Positions 37,832 to 48,068 of a stretch of DNA of 49,020 nucleotides are shown piece after piece. A model generated the notes under the pieces. The model was not told where the DNA came from, searched no databases, and saw nothing but the letters and a program-made list of their open reading frames with translations. The DNA comes from an uncultured Pelagibacteraceae bacterium (GTDB lineage: Bacteria; Pseudomonadota; Alphaproteobacteria; Pelagibacterales; Pelagibacteraceae), in NCBI GenBank assembly GCA_905612535.1, contig CAJQSJ010000050.1, positions 1-49,020 on the forward strand. The letters are read 5' to 3'. How positions within the stretch are numbered: the stretch's first letter is position 1; every line of letters starts with the position of its first letter. The translations under genes and the position numbers were made by a program.

Positions 37832-38491
37832 TTAATACGAATTAATTAAATCTTTAACTATTACAATGATATTTTTTATTGTTTCCGCAATATATATGAT
37901 CTGTTCATTAATTAATTCAAAAATATATTCATACTCTGGAAAATAGTTTATTAAATCATTCTCAAAAGTTTTCATGATTCCGATTATTGAAAAGAAGATT
38001 ATAATCATCAAAAAAATATAACCAAAAAATCCCATTCCCTTTTTTGGACTATAAAGGTCTGGTACTTGTTGGCCAATATCTGTGTTTATTTGTTGTGAAG
38101 ATGGATCAAAATTTGAACTAATTTGAATTTTTTTCGTACTAGTTTTTGTTTCTCTTCCAATTAATTTGTCTAGTTCTCTTCCAATTTTTTTTGTTGCAAA
38201 TATTCCTGTTTTTCCTGAGGGCATTAGCTGCGCCCATTGACTTCCTAAAAATTTGTAGGTTTTGCCATCAGAGGCTTTTAACTCATTTGAATGTGGTTTA
38301 TTTTTATTTACGACATCTGGTTCAGTTATTTTTTTTAAGGGTTTTTCTATAGGATTATCTCTTAAAACCAGAACTGGTATTTGATGCCACTTCATCGAGC
38401 AATAACCACACTGGACCAACCTTCCTTCTTTAGGAATATCGTTATCTTTTACTATAAATCTTTTAAAACAACTTTTGCACTGTATAATCAT
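37832..38491 (-). CDS. MJ0042-type zinc-ribbon domain membrane protein
   Basis: MIIQCKSCFKRFIVKDNDIPKEGRLVQCGYCSMKWHQ N terminus; one TM near the C terminus. Confidence 0.85.
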   Translation of the reverse strand: MIIQCKSCFKRFIVKDNDIPKEGRLVQCGYCSMKWHQIPVLVLRDNPIEKPLKKITEPDVVNKNKPHSNELKASDGKTYKFLGSQWAQLMPSGKTGIFATKKIGRELDKLIGRETKTSTKKIQISSNFDPSSQQINTDIGQQVPDLYSPKKGMGFFGYIFLMIIIFFSIIGIMKTFENDLINYFPEYEYIFELINEQIIYIAETIKNIIVIVKDLINSY

Positions 38492-38604
38492 TTAGTTTCT
38501 TATTAAAAATTATATTCTTCTATTAAACATTTTTTAAAAATTTATAATAGTTTAAATTCATACAATATAAAATAAATTTTTTGCTTAAAAAAGATATAAA
38601 AAAA

Positions 38605-39408
38605 ATGAACTATTTAGCAGTTATATTGCTTACATTTATTTTAGCTTATTTTTTACTTCTTATCTTTACATATTTTTTTCAAAGAAATTTATTATATAGC
38701 CCAAAAGTAAATAGCTATGAAGATGATAAAATTTTAGTTAATGTTGAAATAGTAAAGATTAAAACTAGCGATAACATTGAATTAATATCTTGGCATCACA
38801 ATAAAAGTAACAAAGATTATAAGACGATACTTTTTTTGCATGGAAATGCAGGGTCTTTAAAAAATAGAATTCATAAAATTAATCATTTTAAGGATATGAA
38901 TATTAACTTTCTTATTATTGCTTGGAGAGGCTTTAGTGGAAATAAAGGAAATCCTTCTGAAAAGGGTCTTTACGAAGATGCCAAAGCTGCAGTTCGTTGG
39001 TTGGAATCTAATGGTGTAGAAAAAAAAAATATAATTATTTATGGAGAATCTTTAGGAGCAGCTATAGCTGTAGAGATTGCGCAAAATGAAAATTTTGCAG
39101 GTATAATTTTAGAATCTCCATTTACTTCTATGATTAATGTTGGAAAAAAAAAATACCCTATTTTGCCAGTTAAGTTGCTGCTTAAAGATAAGTATCAAAG
39201 CGATATTAAGATTAAAAACATTTATAGTCCCATACTAATTATGCATGGCAAAGTTGATAATGTAGTTCCGTTTAATATGGGAGAGAAGATGTATGAACTT
39301 GCCAATACCCCAAAGCAAAATTATTTTACAGAATATGACGATCATATGATGCAATATGATGAAAAGCTTTTAAATGTATTAAAAAAATATATTAACGGCT
39401 TAAATTAA
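38605..39408 (+). CDS. Alpha/beta hydrolase (BEM46-like, membrane-anchored)
   Basis: TILFLHGNAGSLKNRI, IAWRGFSGNKGNPSEKGLYEDAKAAVRWL, IIYGESLGAAIAVEIAQ, MHGKVDNVVPFNMG. TTG start at 38581 possible. Confidence 0.92.
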   Translation: MNYLAVILLTFILAYFLLLIFTYFFQRNLLYSPKVNSYEDDKILVNVEIVKIKTSDNIELISWHHNKSNKDYKTILFLHGNAGSLKNRIHKINHFKDMNINFLIIAWRGFSGNKGNPSEKGLYEDAKAAVRWLESNGVEKKNIIIYGESLGAAIAVEIAQNENFAGIILESPFTSMINVGKKKYPILPVKLLLKDKYQSDIKIKNIYSPILIMHGKVDNVVPFNMGEKMYELANTPKQNYFTEYDDHMMQYDEKLLNVLKKYINGLN

Positions 39409-39457
39409 GTCACAATTCAAACAAATAATTTTCACAAATCATTATTAAATTTAATTA

Positions 39458-40024
39458 ATGAAATTTTTTCTTTTTATAATTTTGTTTTTCGTTAATTTTA
39501 TAGGTAACGCCAATGAAATGGATCCCTACAAAAAAGATTTTGAAAATATATTTAATATTGGAAAAATGTTGTCACATGATAAAAAATTCACTTTATTTTT
39601 TAAGTCAAGAGAAAAGGCTATTTTAGCCAAAGGTGAAAATTTTAATTATATTACAGATTTTCCTCAAGATTTATACATCCTGCATAACGGAACAAATAAT
39701 ATTAAACCATTAATTACTTACGATTGGTTTCCTAAAGCAGTAAAAAAATTATCCACTGCTTCTTACTTGCCAGTTTTTCCTGAAGATTATGCTTATTATC
39801 TCTTAAGTGACAACGAAACATTAATAATGATCAGCGGTGTAAAATCCATAAGATCAAATTTTAAATTTAGTCTTAAAACTAATAAGCTTGAAAAACTTCC
39901 TCTTAATAATAAATACAAATTATTTGTTTCTTCTTTGTTAAAAGATTGTGGTTATAAAAATATGAATTCAACTTATAAATGTTTGTATTATAAACCTTTA
40001 ATTTCAAAAAACCTTATTAATTAG
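39458..40024 (+). CDS. Hypothetical exported protein
   Basis: 188 aa with N-terminal signal peptide (MKFFLFIILFFVNFIGNANE). Confidence 0.6.
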   Translation: MKFFLFIILFFVNFIGNANEMDPYKKDFENIFNIGKMLSHDKKFTLFFKSREKAILAKGENFNYITDFPQDLYILHNGTNNIKPLITYDWFPKAVKKLSTASYLPVFPEDYAYYLLSDNETLIMISGVKSIRSNFKFSLKTNKLEKLPLNNKYKLFVSSLLKDCGYKNMNSTYKCLYYKPLISKNLIN

Positions 40025-40919
40025 TCATTATTGCATTTGCAAAATGTCGGGCACTAAATATTTGTAAATCATCCTCTTTTTCTCCCATACCTAAAGCAAC
40101 AATGGGTATTTTAAACTTTTTGCTGACGGCAAGTAATATCCCCCCTTTTGCTGCGCCATCTAATTTTGTCATTATAATCCCAGTTATCGGTGATATTTTT
40201 TTAAATTCTTCAACTTGATTAATTGCGCTTTGTCCAGTTGTTGCATCTAGTATTAAAAAAGTTTCATGTGGAGCATTGACATCTATTTTTCTTAAAACAT
40301 TTATTATTTTTTTAAACTCATCCATTAAATTTTTTTTGTTTTGTAATCTCCCTGCAGTATCTATCATTAGATAATCTAATTTTTTTTTTCTGGCATATTC
40401 GAGCGCTTTATAAGCAACTGAAGCAGGATCAGCACCCTCATCTGATTTTATGATTTGAGCATTTATTTTTTTTGCCCACACTTCAAGCTGACTAACTGCT
40501 CCAGCTCTAAAAGTGTCAGCGGCTCCAAAAACTACTTTTTGATTACCTTTTCCTAATATTTTTCCCAACTTTCCTATAGTAGTCGTTTTTCCAACACCAT
40601 TCACTCCAGCTACAAGAATAACGCTAGGTTTATGTTTATTTAAATTATTTAAATTTTTTTCTAAAGGTTTTAAAATTTCAATTATGTAATCTGTAAGTAT
40701 TTTAAAAATTTCACTTTTACTTTCTACTTTTGTGTTTGAAAATTTTTCTCTTAATTCAGCAGCAACTTCAACACCTACATCTGATTCAATTAAAAAATCT
40801 TCCAATTGTTCAAGAGTTTTGTCATTAATTTTTTTTTTGAAAATTAAGTTGTTTAAACCTATAGAAAGATTTTTTGAGCTTTTGCCTAGGCCTATTTTAA
40901 ATTTGTTAAGAATATTCAT
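40017..40919 (-). CDS. ftsY: Signal recognition particle receptor FtsY
   Basis: VILVAGVNGVGKTTTIGKLG, FGAADTFRAGAVSQLEVWA, LMIDTAGRLQNKKNLMDE, TKLDGAAKGG. Confidence 0.98.
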   Translation of the reverse strand: MNILNKFKIGLGKSSKNLSIGLNNLIFKKKINDKTLEQLEDFLIESDVGVEVAAELREKFSNTKVESKSEIFKILTDYIIEILKPLEKNLNNLNKHKPSVILVAGVNGVGKTTTIGKLGKILGKGNQKVVFGAADTFRAGAVSQLEVWAKKINAQIIKSDEGADPASVAYKALEYARKKKLDYLMIDTAGRLQNKKNLMDEFKKIINVLRKIDVNAPHETFLILDATTGQSAINQVEEFKKISPITGIIMTKLDGAAKGGILLAVSKKFKIPIVALGMGEKEDDLQIFSARHFANAIMTN

Positions 40920-40921
40920 TA

Positions 40922-41734
40922 TTAAATATTAATTACAATTTTTTTTATTTCTGAGACTTTTCCCGTCATGTAAATATTATTATCTAAGCTCCACTCAATA
41001 TTAAGATTTCCTTCATCAAACTCTATATCTACCAATCTATTTGTTAGTTTTAAAGAAAAAGCAGCCACAGCTGTTGCACATGCTGCTGTGCCACATGCCT
41101 TGGTTAATCCAGCACCACGCTCCCAAACTTTAACTTTAATATGTTTGTTATCTTGAACATTTGCAAAAGTTACATTACATTTTTCTGGAAAATATTCATG
41201 ATTTTCTAAGTCTGGTCCAATTTTTTCTAAATGATATTGTTCTAAATTATTTACAAAAAAAATGACATGTGGGTTTCCTACGTTTAAAGAAAATCCTACT
41301 TTATTTTCGTTATTAATTTTTATTTTTAAATTTTTATTATCCATTTTTTTACTTAACGGGATTTTATCCCAATTAAAAATTGCTGACCCCATATTTATAC
41401 GCACTAAATTATTAATTAATTCTGCTTTCAAAATTCTATTTTTAGTTTTTAATGAAATGTTGCTCTTTTTTTTCTCTTTCATTAGCAAATATGCTACACA
41501 TCTACTACCATTTCCACATGCCCCAACTTCGCCCCCATCAGAGTTATAAAAAGTTAAGTAAGCATCATTATTTTGATCTTTATTTATAAATATAACCTGG
41601 TCACATCCAAAAAAGCTTCTATCAGCGATTTTTATAATTTGATTTTTCGTTAAAGATAAAGAATCTTTTCTTTGATCAAATATTATAAAATCATTACCTA
41701 AACCATCCATTTTATAAGCATCTATTTTATTCAT
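40922..41734 (-). CDS. dapF: Diaminopimelate epimerase
   Basis: YKMDGLGNDFIIFD, FYNSDGGEVGACGNGSRC, VGNPHVIFFV, VWERGAGLTKACGTAACA. Confidence 0.98.
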   Translation of the reverse strand: MNKIDAYKMDGLGNDFIIFDQRKDSLSLTKNQIIKIADRSFFGCDQVIFINKDQNNDAYLTFYNSDGGEVGACGNGSRCVAYLLMKEKKKSNISLKTKNRILKAELINNLVRINMGSAIFNWDKIPLSKKMDNKNLKIKINNENKVGFSLNVGNPHVIFFVNNLEQYHLEKIGPDLENHEYFPEKCNVTFANVQDNKHIKVKVWERGAGLTKACGTAACATAVAAFSLKLTNRLVDIEFDEGNLNIEWSLDNNIYMTGKVSEIKKIVINI

Positions 41735-41824
41735 ATCTTAAAGTTTTATCTTTATTTATTGACTTTTTGAACAGCAATATGTAGCTTAAGCGCTATTTCC
41801 GCAAAATTATACTTTTTTGCGGTG

Positions 41825-41877
41825 CCTTTGGAAACAAAGGGATCGACACTAGTCAGCGAAGGTTCGCCCGCTAGTGT
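41825..41877 (+). promoter_or_regulatory. Structured leader upstream of ffh
   Basis: CCTTTG-GAAA-CAAAGG hairpin (41825-41840), then ACACTAG/CTAGTGT 7-bp stem (41846-41852/41871-41877) capped by GCGA-AGGT-TCGC (41856-41867). Confidence 0.6.
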
Positions 41878-41901
41878 AGTTTTTGTTGGAATAAAGGAAA
41901 T

Positions 41902-43248
41902 ATGTTTGAAAATTTAACAAATAAATTTGAAGAAATTTTTAGTTCTTTAAAAAAAGCGCCTTCACTTAATGAAACTCAGGTTATTGAAGGATTGAGCGAG
42001 ATACGCAAAGCTTTACTAGAGGCAGATGTTGCATTATCTGTAACCAAACAATTAATCGAAAACATAAAACTTAAGGCAATCGGTAAAGATATAATAAGAT
42101 CAACGACACCAGGACAGATGCTCATTAAAGTAGTTTATGATGAGATTGTAAAAATTTTAGGTGATAAAAATTCTGAATTAAATTTAAATGCAGTGCCACC
42201 AGCTTGCATGATGTTGGTAGGATTGCAAGGCTCAGGTAAAACTACAACTGCAGCAAAAATTGCAAAATATTTAGAACAAAAAAATAAAAAAAAAACACTT
42301 TTGGTCAGTTTAGATGTTTATAGGCCAGCGGCTCAAGAACAATTAAGTATATTAGGGGAAAAAAATTCTTTACAAACCTTACCAATTGTCAAAAACCAAG
42401 TTCCTTTTGATATTGTAAAAAGAGCTTTGAGTGCCGCTTCTTTAAATGGATCTGACGTTATAATATTTGACACCGCTGGAAGAACTCAAATTGATCTAAA
42501 TATGATGGCTGAAATTAAAGAAATAAAATCTCTAGCCAATCCTACAGAAACAATTTTAGTTGCTGATTCCTTGACTGGTCAAGTTGCAGTTAATGTAGCA
42601 GCAGAATTTAAAAAAACTGTAAACCTTACAGGCATAGTATTAACCAGAGTAGATGGCGATGGAAGAGGTGGAGCTGCATTAAGCATGAAATTTGCCACCA
42701 ACACTCCTATCAAATTTATCGGAGTAGGAGAAAAAATAGATCAACTAGATGTTTTTTATCCAGACAGAATAGCAAACAGAATTTTAGGGATGGGAGATAT
42801 TGTTTCACTTGTTGAAAAAGCCTCTGAAGGGGAAAATAAAGAAAATATTAAAAAAACAGAAGAAAACCTAAAGTCAGGAAGTTTTTCAATGGAAGATTAT
42901 CTTAGTCAACTAAGGCAAATGAAAAAAATGGGTGGAATGGATGGTGTTTTATCAATGCTTCCTGGTGTTTCAAAAATTAAAAAACAAATGGATAATGCAA
43001 ATATTGATGAAAATATAATTAAAATTAATGAAGCTATTATTTTGTCAATGACAAAGGAAGAAAGACTAGATCCAAAAATAATTAGTTCTTCAAGAAAAAA
43101 AAGAATTTCTAGTGGTGCTGGAGTAGATTCTGCCACTATAAATAAATTGTTAAAGCAATTTAAGACGATGACCAACATGATGAAAAAAATGTCAAAAGGA
43201 GGACCTGAAGAAGGGTTACCTCAAGATATTTTAAATCAATTAAAATGA
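41902..43248 (+). CDS. ffh: Signal recognition particle protein Ffh
   Basis: MLVGLQGSGKTTTAAKIAKYL, VSLDVYRPAAQEQL, IFDTAGRTQIDLNMMAEI, LTRVDGDGRGGAAL, Met-rich M domain. Confidence 0.98.
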   Translation: MFENLTNKFEEIFSSLKKAPSLNETQVIEGLSEIRKALLEADVALSVTKQLIENIKLKAIGKDIIRSTTPGQMLIKVVYDEIVKILGDKNSELNLNAVPPACMMLVGLQGSGKTTTAAKIAKYLEQKNKKKTLLVSLDVYRPAAQEQLSILGEKNSLQTLPIVKNQVPFDIVKRALSAASLNGSDVIIFDTAGRTQIDLNMMAEIKEIKSLANPTETILVADSLTGQVAVNVAAEFKKTVNLTGIVLTRVDGDGRGGAALSMKFATNTPIKFIGVGEKIDQLDVFYPDRIANRILGMGDIVSLVEKASEGENKENIKKTEENLKSGSFSMEDYLSQLRQMKKMGGMDGVLSMLPGVSKIKKQMDNANIDENIIKINEAIILSMTKEERLDPKIISSSRKKRISSGAGVDSATINKLLKQFKTMTNMMKKMSKGGPEEGLPQDILNQLK

Positions 43249-43266
43249 TAAAAGAAAGGAAAAAGT

Positions 43267-43716
43267 ATGCTTAAAATCAGATTGTCACTAGGTGGTGCAA
43301 AAAAAAGACCAGTTTATAAAATTGTTGTTGCTGACAGTAGATTTCCAAGAGATGGTAGATTTATTGAAAAAGTAGGTTTCTTTAATCCATTGTTACCTAA
43401 GGATAAAAAGGAAAGAGTTAGCTTGGAAGCAGAAAGAATAAAGCATTGGATATCAAAAGGAGCTAAACCAACGCTCAGAGTTTCTAGAATATTAGGTGAA
43501 GCAGAATTATTTCCAATGCCTCCAAAAGGAAATAATCCATTAAAAGCAATACCAAAAAAAGATAGAAAAAAAGAAGGTGAGGATAAAAAAGAAGCAGCTC
43601 CAAAGGAAGAACCTAAAAAAGAAGCAGCTCCAAAGGAAGAACCTAAAAAAGCAGCAGCTCCAAAGGAAGAACCTAAAAAAGCAGCAGCTCCAAAGGAAGA
43701 AGAAAAAAAGAAATAA
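43267..43716 (+). CDS. rpsP: 30S ribosomal protein S16 with repetitive charged C-terminal extension
   Basis: [42 protein letters not shown], then tandem [10 protein letters not shown] repeats. Confidence 0.97.
   Translation: MLKIRLSLGGAKKRPVYKIVVADSRFPRDGRFIEKVGFFNPLLPKDKKERVSLEAERIKHWISKGAKPTLRVSRILGEAELFPMPPKGNNPLKAIPKKDRKKEGEDKKEAAPKEEPKKEAAPKEEPKKAAAPKEEPKKAAAPKEEEKKK
43591..43710 (+). repeat. Four tandem 30-nt repeats within rpsP
   Basis: Unit G[A/C]AGCAGCTCCAAAGGAAGAACCTAAAAAA at 43591, 43621, 43651 and 43681 (last copy diverged at its 3' end). Confidence 0.95.
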
Positions 43717-43718
43717 AA

Positions 43719-44408
43719 ATGTGGAAGGCAAAAGTATTTACTTTATATCCCGAAATATTTCCAGGACCACTTGGTGTTGGTCTATATAAAAAAGCACTAG
43801 ATAAAAAAATTTGGGCGCTCGAAGTAGTAAATATTAGAAATTTTGCCAAAGATAAACACAAAACAGTAGATGATGCTCCTTTTGGAGGTGGAAGCGGAAT
43901 GGTTTTAAGAGCTGATGTTTTAGCTGACGCTTTAGATCAAAACGTTCTAGATAATAATGAGTATAAGATTTGTTTATCACCCAAAGGAAAAAAATTTGAT
44001 TTTAATTTTTCAAAAAAATTTTTAGAAAAAAATATAAATATTATTTGTGGTCATTTTGAAGGTATTGATCAAAGAATTCTTGAAACCAGGAATATAGAAG
44101 AAATTAGTTTAGGTGACTTTGTTTTATCAGGAGGAGAAATCGCTGCAATGGCAATGATCAATTCAGTTGTTAGATTAATACCGGGTGTTATGGGCAACGA
44201 AAATTCATTAGATGAAGAAACTTTTGAAAACAATCTATTAGAGTACCCTCAATATACAAAACCTCAAAAATGGGAAGAAAAAAACGTTCCAGCAGTGTTA
44301 ATATCGGGAGATCACCAGAAAATTAAAGACTGGCGTTTAATGCAATCAGAGGATATAACACGACGCCGACGTCCAGATTTATGGAAAAAATATAAAGAAA
44401 AAAAATGA
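43719..44408 (+). CDS. trmD: tRNA (guanine-N1)-methyltransferase
   Basis: [83 protein letters not shown]. Confidence 0.98.
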   Translation: MWKAKVFTLYPEIFPGPLGVGLYKKALDKKIWALEVVNIRNFAKDKHKTVDDAPFGGGSGMVLRADVLADALDQNVLDNNEYKICLSPKGKKFDFNFSKKFLEKNINIICGHFEGIDQRILETRNIEEISLGDFVLSGGEIAAMAMINSVVRLIPGVMGNENSLDEETFENNLLEYPQYTKPQKWEEKNVPAVLISGDHQKIKDWRLMQSEDITRRRRPDLWKKYKEKK

Positions 44409-44932
44409 AAAACATAGAAGACATAAACAGAGAAAGTGTCAAAAATATTTTATCTCAAAAGAAAGTTCCAAAGTTTTTTTCAGGAGACACAGTTAAAATT
44501 GGAGTAAAAATCTCTGAAGGAAAAAGAGAAAGAATCCAATACTTTGAAGGCGTTTGTATTGCAAAAAAGAATAGAGATATAAACTCATCATTTACAGTAA
44601 GAAAAATTTCATTTGGTGAAGGTGTAGAAAGAACATTTGCACTTTACAGTCCAATAATTGATTCAATTAAAATTGTTAGATCTGGAAAAGTTAGAAGAGC
44701 AAAACTTTACTATTTAAGAGACAGAAAAGGTAAGTCTGCTAGAATTGCTGAAAAAACTAAAAAAAGAATTAGTGTAGATGTTGGCGAACAATTAAAAGAA
44801 ACAAAATTGGTTAATAAAAGTGAAACTCCAAATGATAAAATAAAAGCAGGCTCTAAAGAAGAAAAGACCACACAAGCCACTACTGCAAAAGTAGAACTAA
44901 AAAAAGAAGAATTAAAAAAAAAGAAAAAATAA
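44405..44932 (+). CDS. rplS: 50S ribosomal protein L19 with charged C-terminal extension
   Basis: [85 protein letters not shown]. Confidence 0.97.
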   Translation: MKNIEDINRESVKNILSQKKVPKFFSGDTVKIGVKISEGKRERIQYFEGVCIAKKNRDINSSFTVRKISFGEGVERTFALYSPIIDSIKIVRSGKVRRAKLYYLRDRKGKSARIAEKTKKRISVDVGEQLKETKLVNKSETPNDKIKAGSKEEKTTQATTAKVELKKEELKKKKK

Positions 44933-44944
44933 TTTTTTTCTACA

Positions 44945-46348
44945 ATGCCCCAAACACTATACGACAAAATTTGGAACGAACATATAGTTCATCAACAAGA
45001 TGATGGAACTGCTTTATTATATGTTGATAGACATCTTGTGCATGAAGTAACAAGCCCACAAGCGTTTGAAGGTTTGAGATTATTAAAAAGGAAAGTAAGG
45101 AAACCTGATTTAACTTTAGCGGTAGCGGATCATAATGTTCCAACCACGAACCGCGCCGAGGGCATTGATGATGAGGAGTCAAGAATCCAAGTAGAAACAC
45201 TTGAAAATAATTGTAAGGAATTCGGTATAAAAATATTTGGTATGACAGATAAAAGACAGGGAATTGTTCACATCATTGGTCCAGAACAAGGATTTACTCA
45301 ACCTGGCACAGTAATAGTTTGTGGAGACAGTCATACGGCAACGCACGGTGCTTTTGGCTCTTTAGCTTTTGGAATAGGAACTTCAGAAGTTGAACATGTA
45401 TTAGCAACACAAACTTTAATTCAAAAAAAAGCAAAAAATTTTCGAATAAATGTAACTGGTAATTTATTAATTGGTGTCACTGCAAAGGATATAATATTAC
45501 AAACTATAGGAAAAATAGGAACAGCAGGTGGTACGGGTACGGTTATTGAATACTCAGGATCGGTTATAGAAAGTTTAAACATTGAGCAACGTATGACAAT
45601 CTGCAATATGTCAATCGAGGCCGGTGCTAGAGCTGGATTAATAGCTCCTGATGAAAAAACTTTTGAATACTTAAAAGATAAACCCATGTCTCCCAAAGGA
45701 ACAAATTGGGATAATGCTTTAACGTATTGGTCAAAACTTAAATCCGACCCAGGTTCAAAGTTTGACAAAGAAATAGAAATAATAGGAAAAGATATAAATC
45801 CAATGGTAACGTGGGGAACCTCCCCGCAAGATGTCGTGCCAATAACGGGTATCATTCCTGACCCTGAAAAAGAAACTAATCTAGATAGAAAAAATTCTAT
45901 GAATAGATCTTTAAATTATATGGGACTAAAAGCTAACACAAAAGTAACCGATATTAAAATAGATAGAATTTTTATAGGGAGTTGCACGAATGGAAGAATA
46001 AGTGATTTAAGAGATGCAGCAAAAATAATAAAAGGAAAAAAAATTGCTGGCCATATTAATGCTATGGTTGTGCCAGGTTCAGGTCTTGTAAAAGAACAAG
46101 CAGAATCAGAGGGAATAGATAAAGTATTTATAAAAGCGGGGTTTGAATGGAGAGAGCCGGGCTGTTCAATGTGTTTAGCTATGAATGCAGATAAACTTAA
46201 TCCAAAAGAGAGATGTGCCTCAACGTCGAATAGAAATTTTGAAGGCCGACAAGGTAGAGGAGGCAGAACACATCTAGTGAGTCCAGCTATGGCAGCAGCA
46301 GCGGCAATTGCTGGACATTTAACGGATGTAAGGAAATTTAAGAATTAA
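44945..46348 (+). CDS. leuC: 3-isopropylmalate dehydratase large subunit
   Basis: [88 protein letters not shown]. Confidence 0.98.
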   Translation: MPQTLYDKIWNEHIVHQQDDGTALLYVDRHLVHEVTSPQAFEGLRLLKRKVRKPDLTLAVADHNVPTTNRAEGIDDEESRIQVETLENNCKEFGIKIFGMTDKRQGIVHIIGPEQGFTQPGTVIVCGDSHTATHGAFGSLAFGIGTSEVEHVLATQTLIQKKAKNFRINVTGNLLIGVTAKDIILQTIGKIGTAGGTGTVIEYSGSVIESLNIEQRMTICNMSIEAGARAGLIAPDEKTFEYLKDKPMSPKGTNWDNALTYWSKLKSDPGSKFDKEIEIIGKDINPMVTWGTSPQDVVPITGIIPDPEKETNLDRKNSMNRSLNYMGLKANTKVTDIKIDRIFIGSCTNGRISDLRDAAKIIKGKKIAGHINAMVVPGSGLVKEQAESEGIDKVFIKAGFEWREPGCSMCLAMNADKLNPKERCASTSNRNFEGRQGRGGRTHLVSPAMAAAAAIAGHLTDVRKFKN

Positions 46349-46349
46349 C

Positions 46350-46949
46350 ATGGAAAAATTTAATATTTTAAAAGGGATTCCGGCAAACTTACCAATGATA
46401 AATATTGATACTGACATGATTATTCCCAAGCAGTTTTTAAAAACAATTAAAAGAACGGGACTTGGTAAAAGTTTGTTTTTTGAAATGCGTTATGATGAAG
46501 ATGGTAAAGATATTAAAGAATTTTTATTAAATCAAAAACCTTATAAAAATTCATCAATTTTACTTACTGGAAAAAACTTTGGTTGCGGTTCATCTAGGGA
46601 GCATGCTCCTTGGGCATTATTAGATTTTGGAATTAAATGTATAATAAGTGCAAGTTTTGCAGATATTTTCTATAATAATTGTTTTAAAAATGGAATATTA
46701 CCAATAGTTTTAGATAAAAAAAAAATTGAAGAGTTAATTCAGTACTCAGAAAGAAAAGAAAATATTGAAATAAATCTTGAACAACAACAAATTTTATTTG
46801 GAAATAAGGAGATTAAATTTGAAATTGACCCATTTAAAAAAGATTGTTTAATAAATGGATTAGATGATATTGCGATGTCATTAGAAAAATCTGAAAAAAT
46901 AACTTCTTATGAAAATAAATTAAAAAAAAATAAATCTTGGATGTTTTAA
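46350..46949 (+). CDS. leuD: 3-isopropylmalate dehydratase small subunit
   Basis: [65 protein letters not shown]. Confidence 0.98.
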   Translation: MEKFNILKGIPANLPMINIDTDMIIPKQFLKTIKRTGLGKSLFFEMRYDEDGKDIKEFLLNQKPYKNSSILLTGKNFGCGSSREHAPWALLDFGIKCIISASFADIFYNNCFKNGILPIVLDKKKIEELIQYSERKENIEINLEQQQILFGNKEIKFEIDPFKKDCLINGLDDIAMSLEKSEKITSYENKLKKNKSWMF

Positions 46950-46950
46950 A

Positions 46951-48057
46951 ATGATTAAAATGAAAAGTAGAAAAATTTTGTTATTACCAGGAGATGGAAT
47001 AGGGCCAGAGGTAGTAACAGAAGTAAAAAAAACTATTGAATGGTTTAATAAAAAAAAATCTTTAGATTTTAAAATTGAACAAGGTTTAGTGGGTGGAGCA
47101 TCTTATGAAAAACATAAAAACCCAATCACAGATGAAGTTTTTTACAAAGCCTTAGAGTCGGAGGCCGTAATTCTAGGAGCAGTAGGAGGTCCACAATGGG
47201 ATAATTTGGAATTTTCAAAAAGACCAGAAAGAGCTCTTTTAAAGTTAAGAAAAGAACTTAAGTTGTTTGCTAATCTTAGACCAGCAATTTGCTTTAAACA
47301 ACTAGTTGCAGCTTCAAGCTTAAAACCTGAAATCGTTTCCGGTTTAGATATAATGATTGTAAGAGAACTTACCGGCGGTATATATTTTGGAGAACCAAGA
47401 GGAATTAAGCCAATAGAAAACGGAGAAAGAAGAGCTATAAATACCCATACTTATACAAGTGGTGAAATTATCAGAGTAGCAAAAGTGGCCTTTGAGCTAG
47501 CTCAAAAAAGAAATAAAAAAGTCACTTCTTGTGAAAAATCTAATGTAATGGAATCAGGAATTCTTTGGAGAGAGGAAGTGCAAAAAGTAAGAGATGAAGA
47601 GTATACCGATATTAATTTAAAACATATGCTTGCAGATAATTGTGCGATGCAATTATTACGAGACCCAAAACAATTCGATGTAATCGTAACTGATAATTTG
47701 TTTGGAGATATATTGTCAGATGAAGCAGCAATGTTAACAGGATCTCTAGGCCTTCTTCCCTCGGCATCTTTGGGAGCAAAAGATAAAAATGGAAAAATGA
47801 GAGCAATGTATGAACCAATACATGGTTCCGCGCCCGATATTGCGGGAACAGAAAAGGCCAATCCAATAGCCGCTATACTTAGTTTTTCTATGGCGCTTAG
47901 ATATTCTTTAAATTTAGATCAAGAGGCAGATAATTTAGAGCAAGCGGTTCAAAAAGTGCTTAATGATGGTTTAAGAACTAAAGATATTTTATCAAAAGGC
48001 ACAAAAGAAGTGAGCACCTCGCAAATGGGAGATGCAATAATTTCAAAACTTAAATAG
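46951..48057 (+). CDS. leuB: 3-isopropylmalate dehydrogenase
   Basis: [86 protein letters not shown]. Start 46951 or 46960. Confidence 0.98.
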   Translation: MIKMKSRKILLLPGDGIGPEVVTEVKKTIEWFNKKKSLDFKIEQGLVGGASYEKHKNPITDEVFYKALESEAVILGAVGGPQWDNLEFSKRPERALLKLRKELKLFANLRPAICFKQLVAASSLKPEIVSGLDIMIVRELTGGIYFGEPRGIKPIENGERRAINTHTYTSGEIIRVAKVAFELAQKRNKKVTSCEKSNVMESGILWREEVQKVRDEEYTDINLKHMLADNCAMQLLRDPKQFDVIVTDNLFGDILSDEAAMLTGSLGLLPSASLGAKDKNGKMRAMYEPIHGSAPDIAGTEKANPIAAILSFSMALRYSLNLDQEADNLEQAVQKVLNDGLRTKDILSKGTKEVSTSQMGDAIISKLK

Positions 48058-48068
48058 TATCTATCCCA

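Noticed and set aside
37825-37844. TAATTCGT-TAAT-ACGAATTA inverted repeat at the convergent gene ends
   Set aside because: Short and AT-rich; could be a weak bidirectional terminator but not distinguishable from chance at this composition.
41821-41880. SRP (4.5S) RNA or tmRNA in the ffh leader
   Set aside because: No GGAAG.AGCA SRP apical motif, and no tmRNA tag ORF or tRNA-like pairing; kept only as an unidentified structured leader.
43540-43789. ORFs 43540..43731 (-) and 43577..43789 (+) with repeated FFLWSC and KKQLQRKNL patterns
   Set aside because: Out-of-frame readings of the 30-nt repeats inside rpsP; no independent coding evidence.
47502-47866. Two overlapping minus-strand ORFs opposite leuB
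   Set aside because: Antisense shadow ORFs; leuB motifs explain the region.
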